Below are positions 8,105 through 17,444 of a DNA stretch of 64,000 nt, one piece after another. Both the position numbers and the translations under genes were made by a program. Within the stretch, counting starts at the first letter, position 1. Each line of letters opens with the position of its first letter. Location of the stretch: positions 56,650-120,649 of the forward strand of contig JAIBBE010000214.1 in assembly GCA_019694835.1 (NCBI GenBank), written 5' to 3'. This stretch comes from Fimbriimonadaceae bacterium. Lineage in GTDB: Bacteria; Armatimonadota; Fimbriimonadia; Fimbriimonadales; Fimbriimonadaceae. The notes under the pieces were generated by a model. It saw only the letters and a list, made by a program, of their open reading frames with translations, was not told the origin of the DNA and did no database searches.

Positions 8105-10525
8105 ATGACGAGTTTCCGAAAAATTCTTTGTTTTGCCCTTTTGGGCGTGGCTGCAGCCTCAAGTGCCAAGACGAGCCTCTATGGCATACGATTTACGGGC
8201 GAGTTGATTCGGTTCAATCCCGACACGGGCGAATCGGTCGTTGTCGGTCCGACCGGATTGGCAGGTCCGAACGCGCTCGCGTTGAGCCCCACTGGGATTC
8301 TATACGCAGCTAACTTCACGCTTCCGAGGCGGTTCTCCTCGATTGACATGGGGACCGGAGCCGCTACCGACATCGTCGCATCGGGCTTTGCCGATATTCG
8401 CGACATGGCGTTCGTCGGACCCACACTCTACGCGATCCGCGATGGCGGCGGCGCAGCCAACGATGTGCTTGTGACAATAGCTCCCGATACGGGAGTGGTC
8501 ACCACCGTCGGCACGATGAGTCGCTCCGGGTTCCAAGCGCTCTGCGCCTTTGGCTCCGCACTCTTCGCTTGGGACACCTCCACTGGATTGCATACCGTCA
8601 ACTTGGGCACGGGGGCAACAACCGATGTCGGACCAGAAGCTGGCTTCAACCTCCAGGGTCTGGGTTTCACGAGCGACGGCATCATGTACGGAGCAGACAC
8701 CGGCGGCAATGTTCGGCGGATCAATCATGTCACGGGTGCAAGTTCGATCGTGTCCAGTATTGGCGGAGACGTTCGTGCAATCGGTCCGATGCCGCACAGT
8801 TACCGCGTCTTGCTTGGCCGGGCGAATACGGCAGGCGATCAACTATTCCGGATCCTCGATACCGGCACCATGCAGACACTCACTCTTCCCACCCTGGGCG
8901 GACTCGTTGATTCAGGAACCGGCCTCTCGAATGGTCTGACAAGGGTGACCAGTGGCGTCACCTTGGCTGCACTCGACCCAGGAAATGGCGGCATCTCGAT
9001 CCTCAATGGAGCGATGGGGCGTGCCTATGAGGGATTGGCCTACGACGGGTCGCTGATGTATGGCGTTTCGGATCAGGGCAACAGCGTCCTTTTCCGCATC
9101 GATACCAACACCGGTTCGTCCATTCCCATGGGCAGTACCGGATTCACCAACGTTCAGGGCCTGTCCTTCGTCGGAACGCAACTCTATGGCTGGGATACGG
9201 TCGCGGGCTTGATTCGGATCAGCACGGGAACCGGGGCGGGGACCGACGTTAACGTGGGTATTCCGGGCAACTTGAACATTCGCTCGCTCGAAACGATGCC
9301 TGACGGCACGTTGCTCGGCTTCGGCGACCGCGTGTACGTGATGAACACGGCGACCGGCAGCTTTCAGCCCCGGGGAGGTGACTGGGGCGGGCAGATGATG
9401 GCTTCGGCATCGCTCGTTACCGATGATGCACAGTTCTTGGCCGTGAGCGGGGCCGGGCAGGGCTTCCGAGTCACACGCACCGGAGCACTCTCCGCGACGG
9501 GGTGGAGCACGGGTCTGGCGAACTGGGCCGGACTCAAATACGGGGATGACGGCTTGGTCTACATGTCAAACCGCGCCACCAATCGACTCCTTACACTGAA
9601 TCCTAGCACCGGTTCGACTTCGGTCATCATGGCGACGCCAGCAGTTGAGCAGGGTCTTGGCTGGTTCCGCCCCTCTCTGATCGCTCCTGATGCCAATGAA
9701 ATCGAGCAGGGCGGCGACCTTTACCTTGCCAAGAACAACCAACTCCTGCGTCGAAACACGGTGACCAATACGTGGGATGTCGTCCAGGCGACGGGTTACC
9801 AACCGGTTGGTGATATTGCGACGCTTCCCAGTGGCCGACTCTTCCACGGGGCGTTTGGCGCCAACTGGTTCCGATTGGATGCCCCTTGGCTAGCAGGGTT
9901 CGACCTGAACGCGCTTTCCGCCGACAACAATGGACTTGAGTGCCTTCCCGACGGGACCCTATTCGGCACGAAGGGTACCGGTGTCAGCGGTGAATGGTAC
10001 GTGATCGACCCGATAACGGGAAGCGTCGCGGCATCCGCGATGGGCACGGTCATCAAGGGCATTTCATACGTGGGTACCCGACTGACTGGATTGCTCACCT
10101 TGGGCGATTACGTTGGCGATGCTCGAACCCAGACGGTGACTATCGAATATCGCCATCGCGGGTCAAGCGAACCCGTCGAGACACGGAAAGTCAAACTGGG
10201 ACTGGATCAGTCTTTCACCGTCGCCTGCTTCCAGCGCGGTGGATACGACGTTACGGTAAAGGGCACGCACTGGCTGCGCAAGAAGCTCAGCCCGGCGTTG
10301 GTCGCCAACGGTCTCGCTCTCGGATTTGGCACTCTGACCAACGGTGATGTTGACGACGACAACGAGATCGGCATCGGCGACTACTCAGGCCTGTCCACCG
10401 CGTTCAATTCGATCCCCGGCGATCCTAACTGGAATCCCAATGCGGATCTCAACGGCGACGATTCGGTTGATATTGCCGATTACGCGATCTTGTCGGCCAA
10501 CTACGGCGAAGTCGGCGACGACTAG
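8105..10525 (+). CDS. Secreted repeat protein with dockerin-like C-terminal module
   Basis: 806 residues. The start at 8105 places a signal peptide (MTSFRKILCFALLGVAAASS) at the N-terminus. The body, about residues 25-650, is a run of short beta repeats of the LYGIxxxTGxxxxVG type, as in beta-propeller or NHL-like folds (LRINTNTG, FRIDTNTG and similar). Near the C-terminus comes a sandwich-like segment with GGYDVTVKGTHWLRKK, then two calcium-loop motifs: NGDVDDDNEIGIGDY and ADLNGDDSVDIADYAILS. The protein ends exactly at YGEVGDD. The same tail is found on the proteins at 15844, 25398 and 26973, implying shared surface attachment or sorting. Function of the propeller-like body unknown. Confidence 0.85.
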   Translation: MTSFRKILCFALLGVAAASSAKTSLYGIRFTGELIRFNPDTGESVVVGPTGLAGPNALALSPTGILYAANFTLPRRFSSIDMGTGAATDIVASGFADIRDMAFVGPTLYAIRDGGGAANDVLVTIAPDTGVVTTVGTMSRSGFQALCAFGSALFAWDTSTGLHTVNLGTGATTDVGPEAGFNLQGLGFTSDGIMYGADTGGNVRRINHVTGASSIVSSIGGDVRAIGPMPHSYRVLLGRANTAGDQLFRILDTGTMQTLTLPTLGGLVDSGTGLSNGLTRVTSGVTLAALDPGNGGISILNGAMGRAYEGLAYDGSLMYGVSDQGNSVLFRIDTNTGSSIPMGSTGFTNVQGLSFVGTQLYGWDTVAGLIRISTGTGAGTDVNVGIPGNLNIRSLETMPDGTLLGFGDRVYVMNTATGSFQPRGGDWGGQMMASASLVTDDAQFLAVSGAGQGFRVTRTGALSATGWSTGLANWAGLKYGDDGLVYMSNRATNRLLTLNPSTGSTSVIMATPAVEQGLGWFRPSLIAPDANEIEQGGDLYLAKNNQLLRRNTVTNTWDVVQATGYQPVGDIATLPSGRLFHGAFGANWFRLDAPWLAGFDLNALSADNNGLECLPDGTLFGTKGTGVSGEWYVIDPITGSVAASAMGTVIKGISYVGTRLTGLLTLGDYVGDARTQTVTIEYRHRGSSEPVETRKVKLGLDQSFTVACFQRGGYDVTVKGTHWLRKKLSPALVANGLALGFGTLTNGDVDDDNEIGIGDYSGLSTAFNSIPGDPNWNPNADLNGDDSVDIADYAILSANYGEVGDD

Positions 10526-10536
10526 GATCAAAAATC

Positions 10537-10565
10537 TTGCCTCCAACCGGTTTGGTTGGAGGCAA
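10537..10565 (-). terminator. Intrinsic terminator of the flagellar operon
   Basis: A perfect 12-bp stem (10537-10548 with 10554-10565) and 5-base loop. Read on the minus strand it is followed by GATTTTTGAT, a proper U-tract, so it ends transcripts coming from flgE. It also lies just behind the plus-strand secreted-protein gene and may act on both. Confidence 0.8.
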
Positions 10566-10615
10566 TCGTTCCCCACCGCCGACAGATTGCTGGCGGTGCG
10601 GCCACTCTGTTATGC

Positions 10616-11923
10616 CTAACGCTTCATGTTGATCAAATCTTGAAGCATCTCATCGACCGTACTCACCACCCTCGTGTTGGCTTGGAAGCCACGTTGGGTC
10701 ACGATGAGGTCGGTGAACTCAGCTCCGATGTCGACGTTCGACTGCTCGAGGTATCCGCTATTCACCACACCGCGACCGCCGGAGCGGGGGGTGCCGGTGA
10801 CGGGAACGCCAGAGTTGTCGGTGTTGCGCCAGAGGTTGTTGCCCATTCTCTCCATGCCGCCCGGGTTCGGGAAGATTGACAGTGCGATCTGACCAAGGTC
10901 CTGCGTCAAGCCATTCGTGAACAAGCCCGTGATCATGCCATCCGGGTTGATCGAGAAGCCCTGAAGCTCGCCGGGCGGGAAGCCGTCCTGGTTGCTTGCA
11001 TTGACCTGGCTCTCCGTCTTGAGTTGACGAATTCTGTCGAAGTTCAAGGTGACATCGAAGTCGAGCGGACCACCCGCGCCCTCCGGAACCTGAACCGAAA
11101 CGGTTCGCAGTGAAGCCGCCACGTTTGGATCGGACGGGTTCGTCATCTTGCCGTTCGCGTCGAACTGCAGACTCGGACCCGCCGTTGTCAAGACGTTGCC
11201 TGCGTCATCCAAGACTCGAAAGTCGAACGAGGAGATCGCGGCAGGCGGCGGTCCGGGGAGATCTTGACGGTTGTAGAACTCGACCTTAATGTTGTGCGAG
11301 CCTCCCAGGGAGTCGAACACCCTCATGGTTGTCGTCCAGTTGGTAGGGTCACCGGCAGGGACACCAGCCGGCGTAGCGCCGTCCAAGTTGCCCTGATACT
11401 CAACTTCCGAGGTGACCCGAGACGCGTTCAAACGTCCAAGAGGGATGTTGAGCGAACTCGCGGGAGTGACGACATCGCTCGTCGAGCTGTTCTGCTGCTC
11501 GACGAAGTTCCACCCCAAGACGCGCTCACCGGTCGCTCGGTGGACGAGGTCGCCATTCGCGTCGAGGTCAAAGCCGCCATCCCGAGTGTAGGCAACGCGA
11601 TCGCCGTTGCTGACCATGAAGTAGCCGTTGCCCTGGATGGCCATGTCGGTCGGACGGTTGGTAGCGTTGAGCGATCCTTGCTCGTTGTTGACATCCGTGC
11701 CTGCGATGAGGACGCCGAGACCGTACTGGATCGGGTTCGTACCTCCGTTGTTGTCGTTGGGCCGAGAGGCGCCGCGAATGGTCTGGGCAAGCATATCTTG
11801 GAAGGTCACGCGACCTCCCTTATAGGCTGCCGTGTTGACGTTCGCCAAGTTGTTGCCGATGACGTTCATGCGGGTTTGCTGGGCCTTGATGCTGGCCACG
11901 CCCGCAAGTAGGGCTTGAAGCAT
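10616..11923 (-). CDS. flgE: Flagellar hook protein FlgE
   Basis: 435 residues; forms the hook linking the flagellar basal body to the filament. The N-terminal rod/hook motif is clear (MNVIGNNLANVNTAAYKGG), followed by the conserved IQGNGYFMV. The C-terminal helix SNVDIGAEFTDLIVTQRGFQ is the FlgE/FlgF/FlgG signature. The length and middle domain favour FlgE over the shorter FlgF/FlgG. GGAG lies 7 bases before the ATG. It is the last gene of a hook operon after fliK, flgD, a TIGR02530 gene and an unknown gene; a terminator follows. Confidence 0.93.
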   Translation of the reverse strand: MLQALLAGVASIKAQQTRMNVIGNNLANVNTAAYKGGRVTFQDMLAQTIRGASRPNDNNGGTNPIQYGLGVLIAGTDVNNEQGSLNATNRPTDMAIQGNGYFMVSNGDRVAYTRDGGFDLDANGDLVHRATGERVLGWNFVEQQNSSTSDVVTPASSLNIPLGRLNASRVTSEVEYQGNLDGATPAGVPAGDPTNWTTTMRVFDSLGGSHNIKVEFYNRQDLPGPPPAAISSFDFRVLDDAGNVLTTAGPSLQFDANGKMTNPSDPNVAASLRTVSVQVPEGAGGPLDFDVTLNFDRIRQLKTESQVNASNQDGFPPGELQGFSINPDGMITGLFTNGLTQDLGQIALSIFPNPGGMERMGNNLWRNTDNSGVPVTGTPRSGGRGVVNSGYLEQSNVDIGAEFTDLIVTQRGFQANTRVVSTVDEMLQDLINMKR

Positions 11924-12023
11924 GGGGTAACTCCTTTCGGGGTCATTCGAGGGAAGCCCGGCACTCTCCTTTCAAAGATATCGGCCGGACTCCCTCGTTG
12001 TGGGAAGATGTCGAAGATCGGTC

Positions 12024-12049
12024 GCCTCCATCCGTGGAAGGATGGAGGC
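12024..12049. repeat. Short palindrome of the GCCTCCATCC family inside the hook operon
   Basis: Perfect 10-bp arms (12024-12033, 12040-12049) with a 6-base loop, lying 13 bases past the stop of the unknown flagellar-operon gene and ahead of flgE. It may protect or attenuate the transcript between the two genes. Same arm sequence as at 29728-29755. Confidence 0.75.
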
Positions 12050-12062
12050 ACCGGATCGGCGC

Positions 12063-12992
12063 TTAGGCGACCACTGAGTTCGCCGGCTCGGCCTTATTGC
12101 CGAAGAGCGCGGTCAACTTCCGCATCTCCATTTGGACCGTGAGCGAACTATTATTGTTCTGGGTGGTCGTCACGTTTCCACCACCGAACGCCATCGCCAT
12201 CATATCCTTCCAGTTGTAATCGTTGGCGACCTCGGTTGGAGGGGATGCGGGCGTGGTTTCGGTACCAGCAGTTTCCAGATCGGCCTTAGCGTTTTGGATC
12301 GACACTTCACCCTTGTTGTAGACCTTGGCGTCGAACTTGGACGCGTCCCAGGTCATCCAGAAGCCCGGTGCGCCGTTGCCCTGCACGGGTGCAGGTTGCG
12401 GTGCAGGCGGGTTCGTGGACACCGGAATCGACGGCTGCGGATTTGGGGCCGGTGCCGCTGGCGTCATATCGCCAAAGAACCAGGACATCAGGTCCTTGAG
12501 GCCGGCAAACGGCTGAGTCTGGCTACCGGGGGCCGGGACAGGGGTAGTCCCCGAGCCAGGCTGATTGAAGGTCGCCGTCAGCGTCCGCTTCTCGATCGAG
12601 AACGAGGTGAGTCCGCCATTCTGCATCCACGACCAGATGTCGTTGTTCTGGGGTTCGGGTGCCGTGGTTGGTGCAATTGGCTTGGGCTCGGGCTTGAGGC
12701 CGGGAATGACCGCCGTCGTATCGTCCGGCTTGACTGGCTGAATGGTCGCGTCGTCGACCTTGACCGCTGGCAGCGGCTGCACGCCATCCGTCTTTGCCGG
12801 GTCCTTGGCGATGAGCGAAGTCTGCGTGTCGGGCGTGATCTGAAGGTTCTCGGGCTTCGTAGCCGCTTCAGCATCGCGCGTCTTGGTGGCGGCGATCTTC
12901 GCAAACTCGTCTTTCGTCGGGTTCTTGGCCTTGGTAAGAAAGGCGCTGTTGGCATGGATGCGGTTGACGTTATTCGAGATAGTGTTCGACAT
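12063..12992 (-). CDS. Flagellar-operon protein of unknown function
   Basis: 309 residues, GGAGT before the ATG. The N-terminus (MSNTISNNVNRIHANSAFLTK) is polar and has no signal peptide. Residues about 30-200 are low complexity, rich in Pro, Thr and Asp, with alternating charged and proline segments. The C-terminal third has tryptophan-rich patches and a final helix with MEMRKLTALFGNK. Its position between the TIGR02530 gene and flgE suggests a role in hook assembly or export, and its Pro/Thr-rich, N-terminally polar character is like flagellar export substrates. No named family recognised. Confidence 0.75.
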   Translation of the reverse strand: MSNTISNNVNRIHANSAFLTKAKNPTKDEFAKIAATKTRDAEAATKPENLQITPDTQTSLIAKDPAKTDGVQPLPAVKVDDATIQPVKPDDTTAVIPGLKPEPKPIAPTTAPEPQNNDIWSWMQNGGLTSFSIEKRTLTATFNQPGSGTTPVPAPGSQTQPFAGLKDLMSWFFGDMTPAAPAPNPQPSIPVSTNPPAPQPAPVQGNGAPGFWMTWDASKFDAKVYNKGEVSIQNAKADLETAGTETTPASPPTEVANDYNWKDMMAMAFGGGNVTTTQNNNSSLTVQMEMRKLTALFGNKAEPANSVVA

Positions 12993-13120
12993 GATGACTC
13001 CTCTGGGATAGGTACCTTTTGGTCGTGACCAGGGAGGAGGGGATCCGATCGGGATTCCCTTGCGAACCTCTCGCGTTCAGCGAGTCCGGCTCCGGTTTGC
13101 CTCCTGGTGGAACGGCGAAA

Positions 13121-13501
13121 CTAAACGATCACGGCACTGTCGATGTTCGTGAAAACGTTCTCCTTCAGATTGGCCTTGTCGACAGCGGTGATGACCGTTC
13201 GGTTCTTCACGCTGACCACGAGGGCCACGTCGTCGACGAGCACGAGGGATTCCTTCGAGCCTTTCTGGGCGGCGCGTTCGACGCCACTCATGACTCGATC
13301 CCACTCGGCTTGTCCGAATTCGATGTTGCGGCTGGCTAGCCGGGTCTGGGCGTGGCCGCTGAGCTTAAGGCGGTTCTCGAGAATCTGCGAGAACTCGGCC
13401 CGCTCGGCGGGACTGATCGGCGGCTGGGCGACCGGTGCTTGACCGACGCCTCTGCCCGTGAGAAGCTCATTGATCCGGGTGTTCTGGATCGGAGCACTCA
13501 C
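13121..13501 (-). CDS. TIGR02530-family flagellar operon protein
   Basis: 126 residues. The second half carries the conserved family block: SGHAQTRLASRNIEF, then KGSKESLVLVDDVALVVS, KNRTVITAVDK and a terminal ENVFTNIDSAVIV. This small protein sits between flgD and flgE in many Firmicutes-like hook operons, as here; its molecular role is not settled, and it is presumed to help hook assembly. Its ATG overlaps the flgD stop codon by four bases, so the two are translationally coupled. The first 40 residues are Pro/Gln-rich and poorly conserved. Confidence 0.92.
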   Translation of the reverse strand: MSAPIQNTRINELLTGRGVGQAPVAQPPISPAERAEFSQILENRLKLSGHAQTRLASRNIEFGQAEWDRVMSGVERAAQKGSKESLVLVDDVALVVSVKNRTVITAVDKANLKENVFTNIDSAVIV

Positions 13502-13914
13502 GAAGTCACCTCGCGGACGTTTGCCAACTTCACCTCGACGATGCCGCCGTCCGTATCCTGGATTCCCAGGATGTGCTCGCCATTGCGAATGGTAAGCCGC
13601 TTGACGGTGCCTGTCACGGTGCTGTTCGCGCCGTCGTCATTTTCGGTCATGGGCCTGAGCGCGGTGACCTTCTTTCCGATCAGCGAGCTGGCCTGAGTGG
13701 TGTCCATGGCTTCCTTGAGCTTGTCCACGCCCTGGACGGTCCCGAGTTGGGCCATCTGAGCGAAGAAGTCGCGGTCGTTCATGGGTTCGAGCGGGTTCTG
13801 ATTGGAGAGCTGGACCGTCAGAAGGCGCATGAACGTATCCATGTCCAATTCCGACTTCGCCGGCTGTTTCGTCACCCCAAAATAACTGGCTCCTACGGGA
13901 TCGATACTTGCCAT
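13498..13914 (-). CDS. flgD: Flagellar hook assembly (capping) protein FlgD
   Basis: 138 residues. FlgD caps the growing hook and guides FlgE polymerisation. The N-terminal family motif is intact: DTFMRLLTVQLSNQNPLEPM followed by DFFAQMAQLGTVQGV. The C-terminal part is short (a single beta domain around LTIRNGEHILGIQD), as in the minimal FlgD proteins of Gram-positive-like operons rather than the roughly 230-residue enterobacterial form. GGAGACCCCT precedes the ATG. It lies between fliK (9-base gap) and the TIGR02530 gene (4-base overlap). Confidence 0.94.
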   Translation of the reverse strand: MASIDPVGASYFGVTKQPAKSELDMDTFMRLLTVQLSNQNPLEPMNDRDFFAQMAQLGTVQGVDKLKEAMDTTQASSLIGKKVTALRPMTENDDGANSTVTGTVKRLTIRNGEHILGIQDTDGGIVEVKLANVREVTS

Positions 13915-13923
13915 AGGGGTCTC

Positions 13924-15708
13924 CTAGATTCGGTAGTCCACCGACTGGTCGTTCACGCTCGCCCATCGTGGGGCGTCGCTACGTGCTGGTTGGGGATCGT
14001 CCGCCAGGCGGACGTTCACGGCTCGCTCGTAATCCTCGCGAGCACTCTGCTGCTGCTGTCCAGGCTGTCCCTGGGAAAACTCTCCGTGCTGGCTCAAGTG
14101 CAGCGATCCGAGCGAGAGCCCTCGGCTCTCGAAGGACTGGCTGAGCTGCTGACGGTTCTCTTGAAGCGCCGCGCGTACATTCTCGTTGCTTGCCGCAATG
14201 TCAGCGTCGACGCGACCGCCGAACGACTTGACCGTCAACGTAATCGTGCCAAGGTCCTCGGGGGTCAACTGGATGGTCACGTTGCCGTTTCGGCGCGTAG
14301 CCATCATATCGTCGAGCTTGTGGAGGATTTGTCGGCTGACTTCGCGAATCGGGACGTCGGCTCGCGGTTTGGTGGGCTCGGTAGTTCGTTGGCTGGTGAC
14401 TTCTTGGCGCGGGTTTGCTTCGGGCTCGAAGGTCGGCTCGGCCTTCGCTTCAACTGTGTCCTTGCTCTCCGTCTTCTTGACTTCTATGGGTTGGCCTTCA
14501 TCATCGACCGCGAGCAGATCATCGAGACCCTTGTCTGTCTTGAGCGGCTTGGCTGGTTCAACGACAGGAGCGACAATCGCTTGGATGGCCGGTGTGGCGG
14601 TTTCGATGGTCTTGGCCGCCATCGTCGCGTTCGGTTGCAGGTCTGCGGATACAGTGAAGACTGGCTGGGGTGCCACCTTATCTGACTTGAGGCCAGGGTT
14701 GGCTGGGGAGAGCGTGGACGAATCAGCCGGATCGGTCCGATCAGTCCGGTCAGACGTGGCAGGCGCGGTAGGGGGGGCCGACGGATAGGACCTATTCGCC
14801 GTATTCGTCGTACTCGTCCACACGGTCGGCGTCGCCCCATTCTCCCCATCAGGGGTGCCCTGAGCCGCAGTTCGGGTAACAAACTTCTCATCGGACGTCG
14901 TTAGCACTTCGGTCACCGGAAGCCCCTCATCTGGGACCGGCACGGTAATCACCTCAGGCTCCACCGAGATTGCGACCGGATTGAGCAGTGCGATGACGGG
15001 CTGAGCGACCAAGGTCTGCTTGGCAATGAAGTCGGCAGCAACGCGCAAGCCCTCAATTGTAGGAGCAGGCAACTTCGGCTCATTCGCAACCGGAAGTTCG
15101 TTTGTAAGCCCGAATCCCTGACTCTGGGGCTTCGTGGTGACCACTTCGACGGAAGCGATGGCTTCGGTGGCTGCCTGAGGCCCAGCGTTAGGCAAGAAAT
15201 CAGCCTTGAGGCCACTGCTGTCCGGTTGACTCACCGGCGCGAGAGGCATCTGGATGCCGCTCACAAATTCGGAAACGGGGGGCGATACGATTGGGGTCTG
15301 AGGCATCCAGTTCTGGACCGGCACCATCAGAACCGCCATCGCAATCGCTTCTTCCGGCAGCGTCTCATCCTCCTGTTTCTCAGAGGGTCGGACGACGGAT
15401 GCGTCCAGGGTGACGTCCGATTCCGGATCGATGTCGACGTTCTGTGTCGAATCGGTTGGGTTCGGGATCGGGAGGAAGAAGTCCGGCGTTGCTCCAGCAT
15501 TCGGCTGATCGAGGTTCGCCTCTTCGCTCCCAAGGACCGTGGTCCCTGGCGGAGCGGGTGGCGGTGCCCCCGGCGGCGCGCCCTCCATCAATGCGGGATC
15601 GAGCAGCAATGCAAAGTCAGGGCCCGTTGCGATCGACGGATCGACCGCTGCGTCCGGACTTGCCGGGATCCCAAGATTGAGGATGGACTGGATGTTCATC
15701 GCCTTCAT
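13924..15708 (-). CDS. fliK: Flagellar hook-length control protein FliK
   Basis: 594 residues; measures hook length and switches export specificity. Most of the protein (about residues 20-490) is Pro/Thr/Val/Glu-rich low complexity, the ruler-like region typical of FliK. The conserved C-terminal Flg_hook domain is recognisable from NGNVTIQLTPEDLGTITLTV through VRAALQENRQQLSQSFESRG. The start is uncertain: ATG at 15708 or a second in-frame ATG at 15699, neither with a strong ribosome site. It is the first visible gene of the hook operon; no fliI or fliJ homologue lies upstream in the window. Confidence 0.88.
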   Translation of the reverse strand: MKAMNIQSILNLGIPASPDAAVDPSIATGPDFALLLDPALMEGAPPGAPPPAPPGTTVLGSEEANLDQPNAGATPDFFLPIPNPTDSTQNVDIDPESDVTLDASVVRPSEKQEDETLPEEAIAMAVLMVPVQNWMPQTPIVSPPVSEFVSGIQMPLAPVSQPDSSGLKADFLPNAGPQAATEAIASVEVVTTKPQSQGFGLTNELPVANEPKLPAPTIEGLRVAADFIAKQTLVAQPVIALLNPVAISVEPEVITVPVPDEGLPVTEVLTTSDEKFVTRTAAQGTPDGENGATPTVWTSTTNTANRSYPSAPPTAPATSDRTDRTDPADSSTLSPANPGLKSDKVAPQPVFTVSADLQPNATMAAKTIETATPAIQAIVAPVVEPAKPLKTDKGLDDLLAVDDEGQPIEVKKTESKDTVEAKAEPTFEPEANPRQEVTSQRTTEPTKPRADVPIREVSRQILHKLDDMMATRRNGNVTIQLTPEDLGTITLTVKSFGGRVDADIAASNENVRAALQENRQQLSQSFESRGLSLGSLHLSQHGEFSQGQPGQQQQSAREDYERAVNVRLADDPQPARSDAPRWASVNDQSVDYRI

Positions 15709-15792
15709 TGGGGATCATCGGCGGTGTCTCCTGACAACTTTAGGGGTCTAGAAAGAAAATTCGCGCGAATCGGCCTGCCAAGTTAAGAAAGA

Positions 15793-15821
15793 GGGCACCT
15801 TCCCGAAAACGGAGGGTGCCC
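15793..15821 (-). terminator. Terminator behind the HAF-repeat gene
   Basis: On the minus strand the stem GGGCACC...GGTGCCC, with inner pairing around a TTTT loop, is followed by TCTTTCTT. It begins 23 bases after the stop of the gene at 15844-17349. Confidence 0.7.
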
Positions 15822-15843
15822 GAACAGAGGTCCTGCGGAGTTC

Positions 15844-17349
15844 TTAGTTGTCGCCGACGCTGCCGTAGTGGCTGCTCAGGATCGCGTAGTCGCCGATTGC
15901 AACTTCGCCATCGCCATCGAGGTCCGCGTTCACGCTCCAGTTTCCGTCTCCGGGCAAAGAGTTGTACGCCGCAGACAGAATCGCATAGTCGCCGATTCCG
16001 ACCTCATTGTCACCATCGACGTCGCCGTTGGTGAGCGAGAAGTTCAGCCCGGTAACCCCTGCGGACGTGATGTTGATGCCGGTTTGGTTGCTGCGGAGCC
16101 ATGTTCGGCCCTTCACGGCGATGCGGTACGTGCCGACCATCGTGGACTTGAAGGTGTACTCGCCGTTCGGACCGAGATCAACGTTCGGGAAGGACTGGAC
16201 GAGAGTGTCGGTGGCGTCGAAGACCTGAACCTCGACCGTCTCGTTGTCGATGACGCCGTCGTATTCACCAAGTGTCACGGTGCCGGAGACGTCGCCGCCG
16301 CCCAGTCGAACCATGAAGGCCTCGGTGGCGCTGACTCCCGTCGCGACGCCAACAATGGTCAGGCCGTCGCCGGAGATTCCGAACGGATTGTTAAGAGCGA
16401 GGCCCGCTCGATCGATGCCCGCAGCGTCGACCACATCATTGAGCAGCATCGTTCCGATTCCTGAGCGCCAAATGAAGCCGTGGCCCTGGACGTAGGGATT
16501 TCCACCAAAGACCAAGAAGCGACCCACGGCGGTTTGTCCATCATCACTGATGCCGGTCAGCACCGAGCGCTCGTTTGCCCACAAGGAGGGAATCGTCGTA
16601 ACCGTGTTGAGGGTGCGGTCGTAAATGTAGGGCAGGAAGCCGTGTGCGGAGACACCGCCGCCAGCCACGAATCGTCCATCGGCACTGATCGCGGTGACCG
16701 GAGCGAAGTTGACGTTGTTTCCGTTGTAAAGCCCAGTGATCGTCTGCTCCACGCCATTCACCCAGAGCGCTCCGGCGGCGGTTGTCGTCGAGTAGCCACC
16801 GACGACGGTTCCATCGAAGTTCGATGCCGAGATGCGGCCGTTTGCCGACGTGGTTGGGTGCAAGTTGGTCACACCTGATGTCGTCGCCGTGACCGAATTG
16901 ACGCGCGTGCCAGTCGTCCCGGTGGTGTTGTAGTAGGCCTGACCAACGACGGTGTTGCCGTCACCCGAAATCCCCCACGCACTGGCGGCCGAGTTGGTGC
17001 CGGTGGAGTAAAAGCCGAGATTGCCGAGCCAGGTCCAGGATGAGGTCGATCGGTCGTATCGGCCAATCGAACTGTAGGGATAACTGTTACCTGTGTAGCT
17101 GCCCGCGATCTTGAGGCCGTCGCGCGAAATGCTCGGCCAGCCGGTATTGCTGCTGCTGTCGCCGCCGATCACCGTCGCACCGTTGGGAGCGGTCCAGTAG
17201 AAGTAGCCACCGGACGTGTAGCCGACCATGACGCCGCCATTTCCGCTGGCTCCGGTGGGAACAAAGGCGTTCGAGAAGTGCCAGAACTGGGCTTGGCTAA
17301 GGGTCGCTGCGCTGACGAGTGCAAGGCTGAGAAGAGATCGAATTTTCAT
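15844..17349 (-). CDS. Secreted HAF-repeat protein with dockerin-like C-terminal module
   Basis: 501 residues. The ATG at 17349 gives a signal peptide (MKIRSLLSLALVSAATLSQA). The body is made of HAF-type repeats with the recurring ISxDGxxxxG kernel (ISGDGNTVVG, ISADGRFVAGG, ISDDGQTAVG, ISGDGLTIVG), each with an aromatic-rich beta segment; such repeats occur in extracellular proteins. The last 130 or so residues are the module shared by four proteins here: a sandwich with GTYRIAVKGRTWLRS, then NGDVDGDNEVGIGDYAILS and ADLDGDGEVAIGDYAILS, ending YGSVGDN. It faces the upstream LacI gene across a gap holding a promoter-like sequence. Confidence 0.86.
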   Translation of the reverse strand: MKIRSLLSLALVSAATLSQAQFWHFSNAFVPTGASGNGGVMVGYTSGGYFYWTAPNGATVIGGDSSSNTGWPSISRDGLKIAGSYTGNSYPYSSIGRYDRSTSSWTWLGNLGFYSTGTNSAASAWGISGDGNTVVGQAYYNTTGTTGTRVNSVTATTSGVTNLHPTTSANGRISASNFDGTVVGGYSTTTAAGALWVNGVEQTITGLYNGNNVNFAPVTAISADGRFVAGGGVSAHGFLPYIYDRTLNTVTTIPSLWANERSVLTGISDDGQTAVGRFLVFGGNPYVQGHGFIWRSGIGTMLLNDVVDAAGIDRAGLALNNPFGISGDGLTIVGVATGVSATEAFMVRLGGGDVSGTVTLGEYDGVIDNETVEVQVFDATDTLVQSFPNVDLGPNGEYTFKSTMVGTYRIAVKGRTWLRSNQTGINITSAGVTGLNFSLTNGDVDGDNEVGIGDYAILSAAYNSLPGDGNWSVNADLDGDGEVAIGDYAILSSHYGSVGDN

Positions 17350-17390
17350 GATTTGGGTGTCTCCGTTGAGGCGAAAGTTAGGTTGCAATA

Positions 17391-17420
17391 ACGATATCAC
17401 ACTCGCAGAAGGCGCGTCAA
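17391..17420 (-). promoter_or_regulatory. Sigma-70-like promoter for the HAF-repeat gene
   Basis: On the minus strand, TTGACG (17420-17415), an 18-base spacer and TATCGT (17396-17391) lie about 40 bases ahead of the start codon, between the LacI stop and the secreted-protein start. Matches are 5/6 and 4/6 to the consensus. Confidence 0.4.
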
Positions 17421-17444
17421 GCCCATGCGACACTTTTCGCAGAA

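Noticed and set aside
13573..14685. Plus-strand frame of 370 codons opposite fliK
   Set aside because: Antisense to a recognisable FliK and without homology features.
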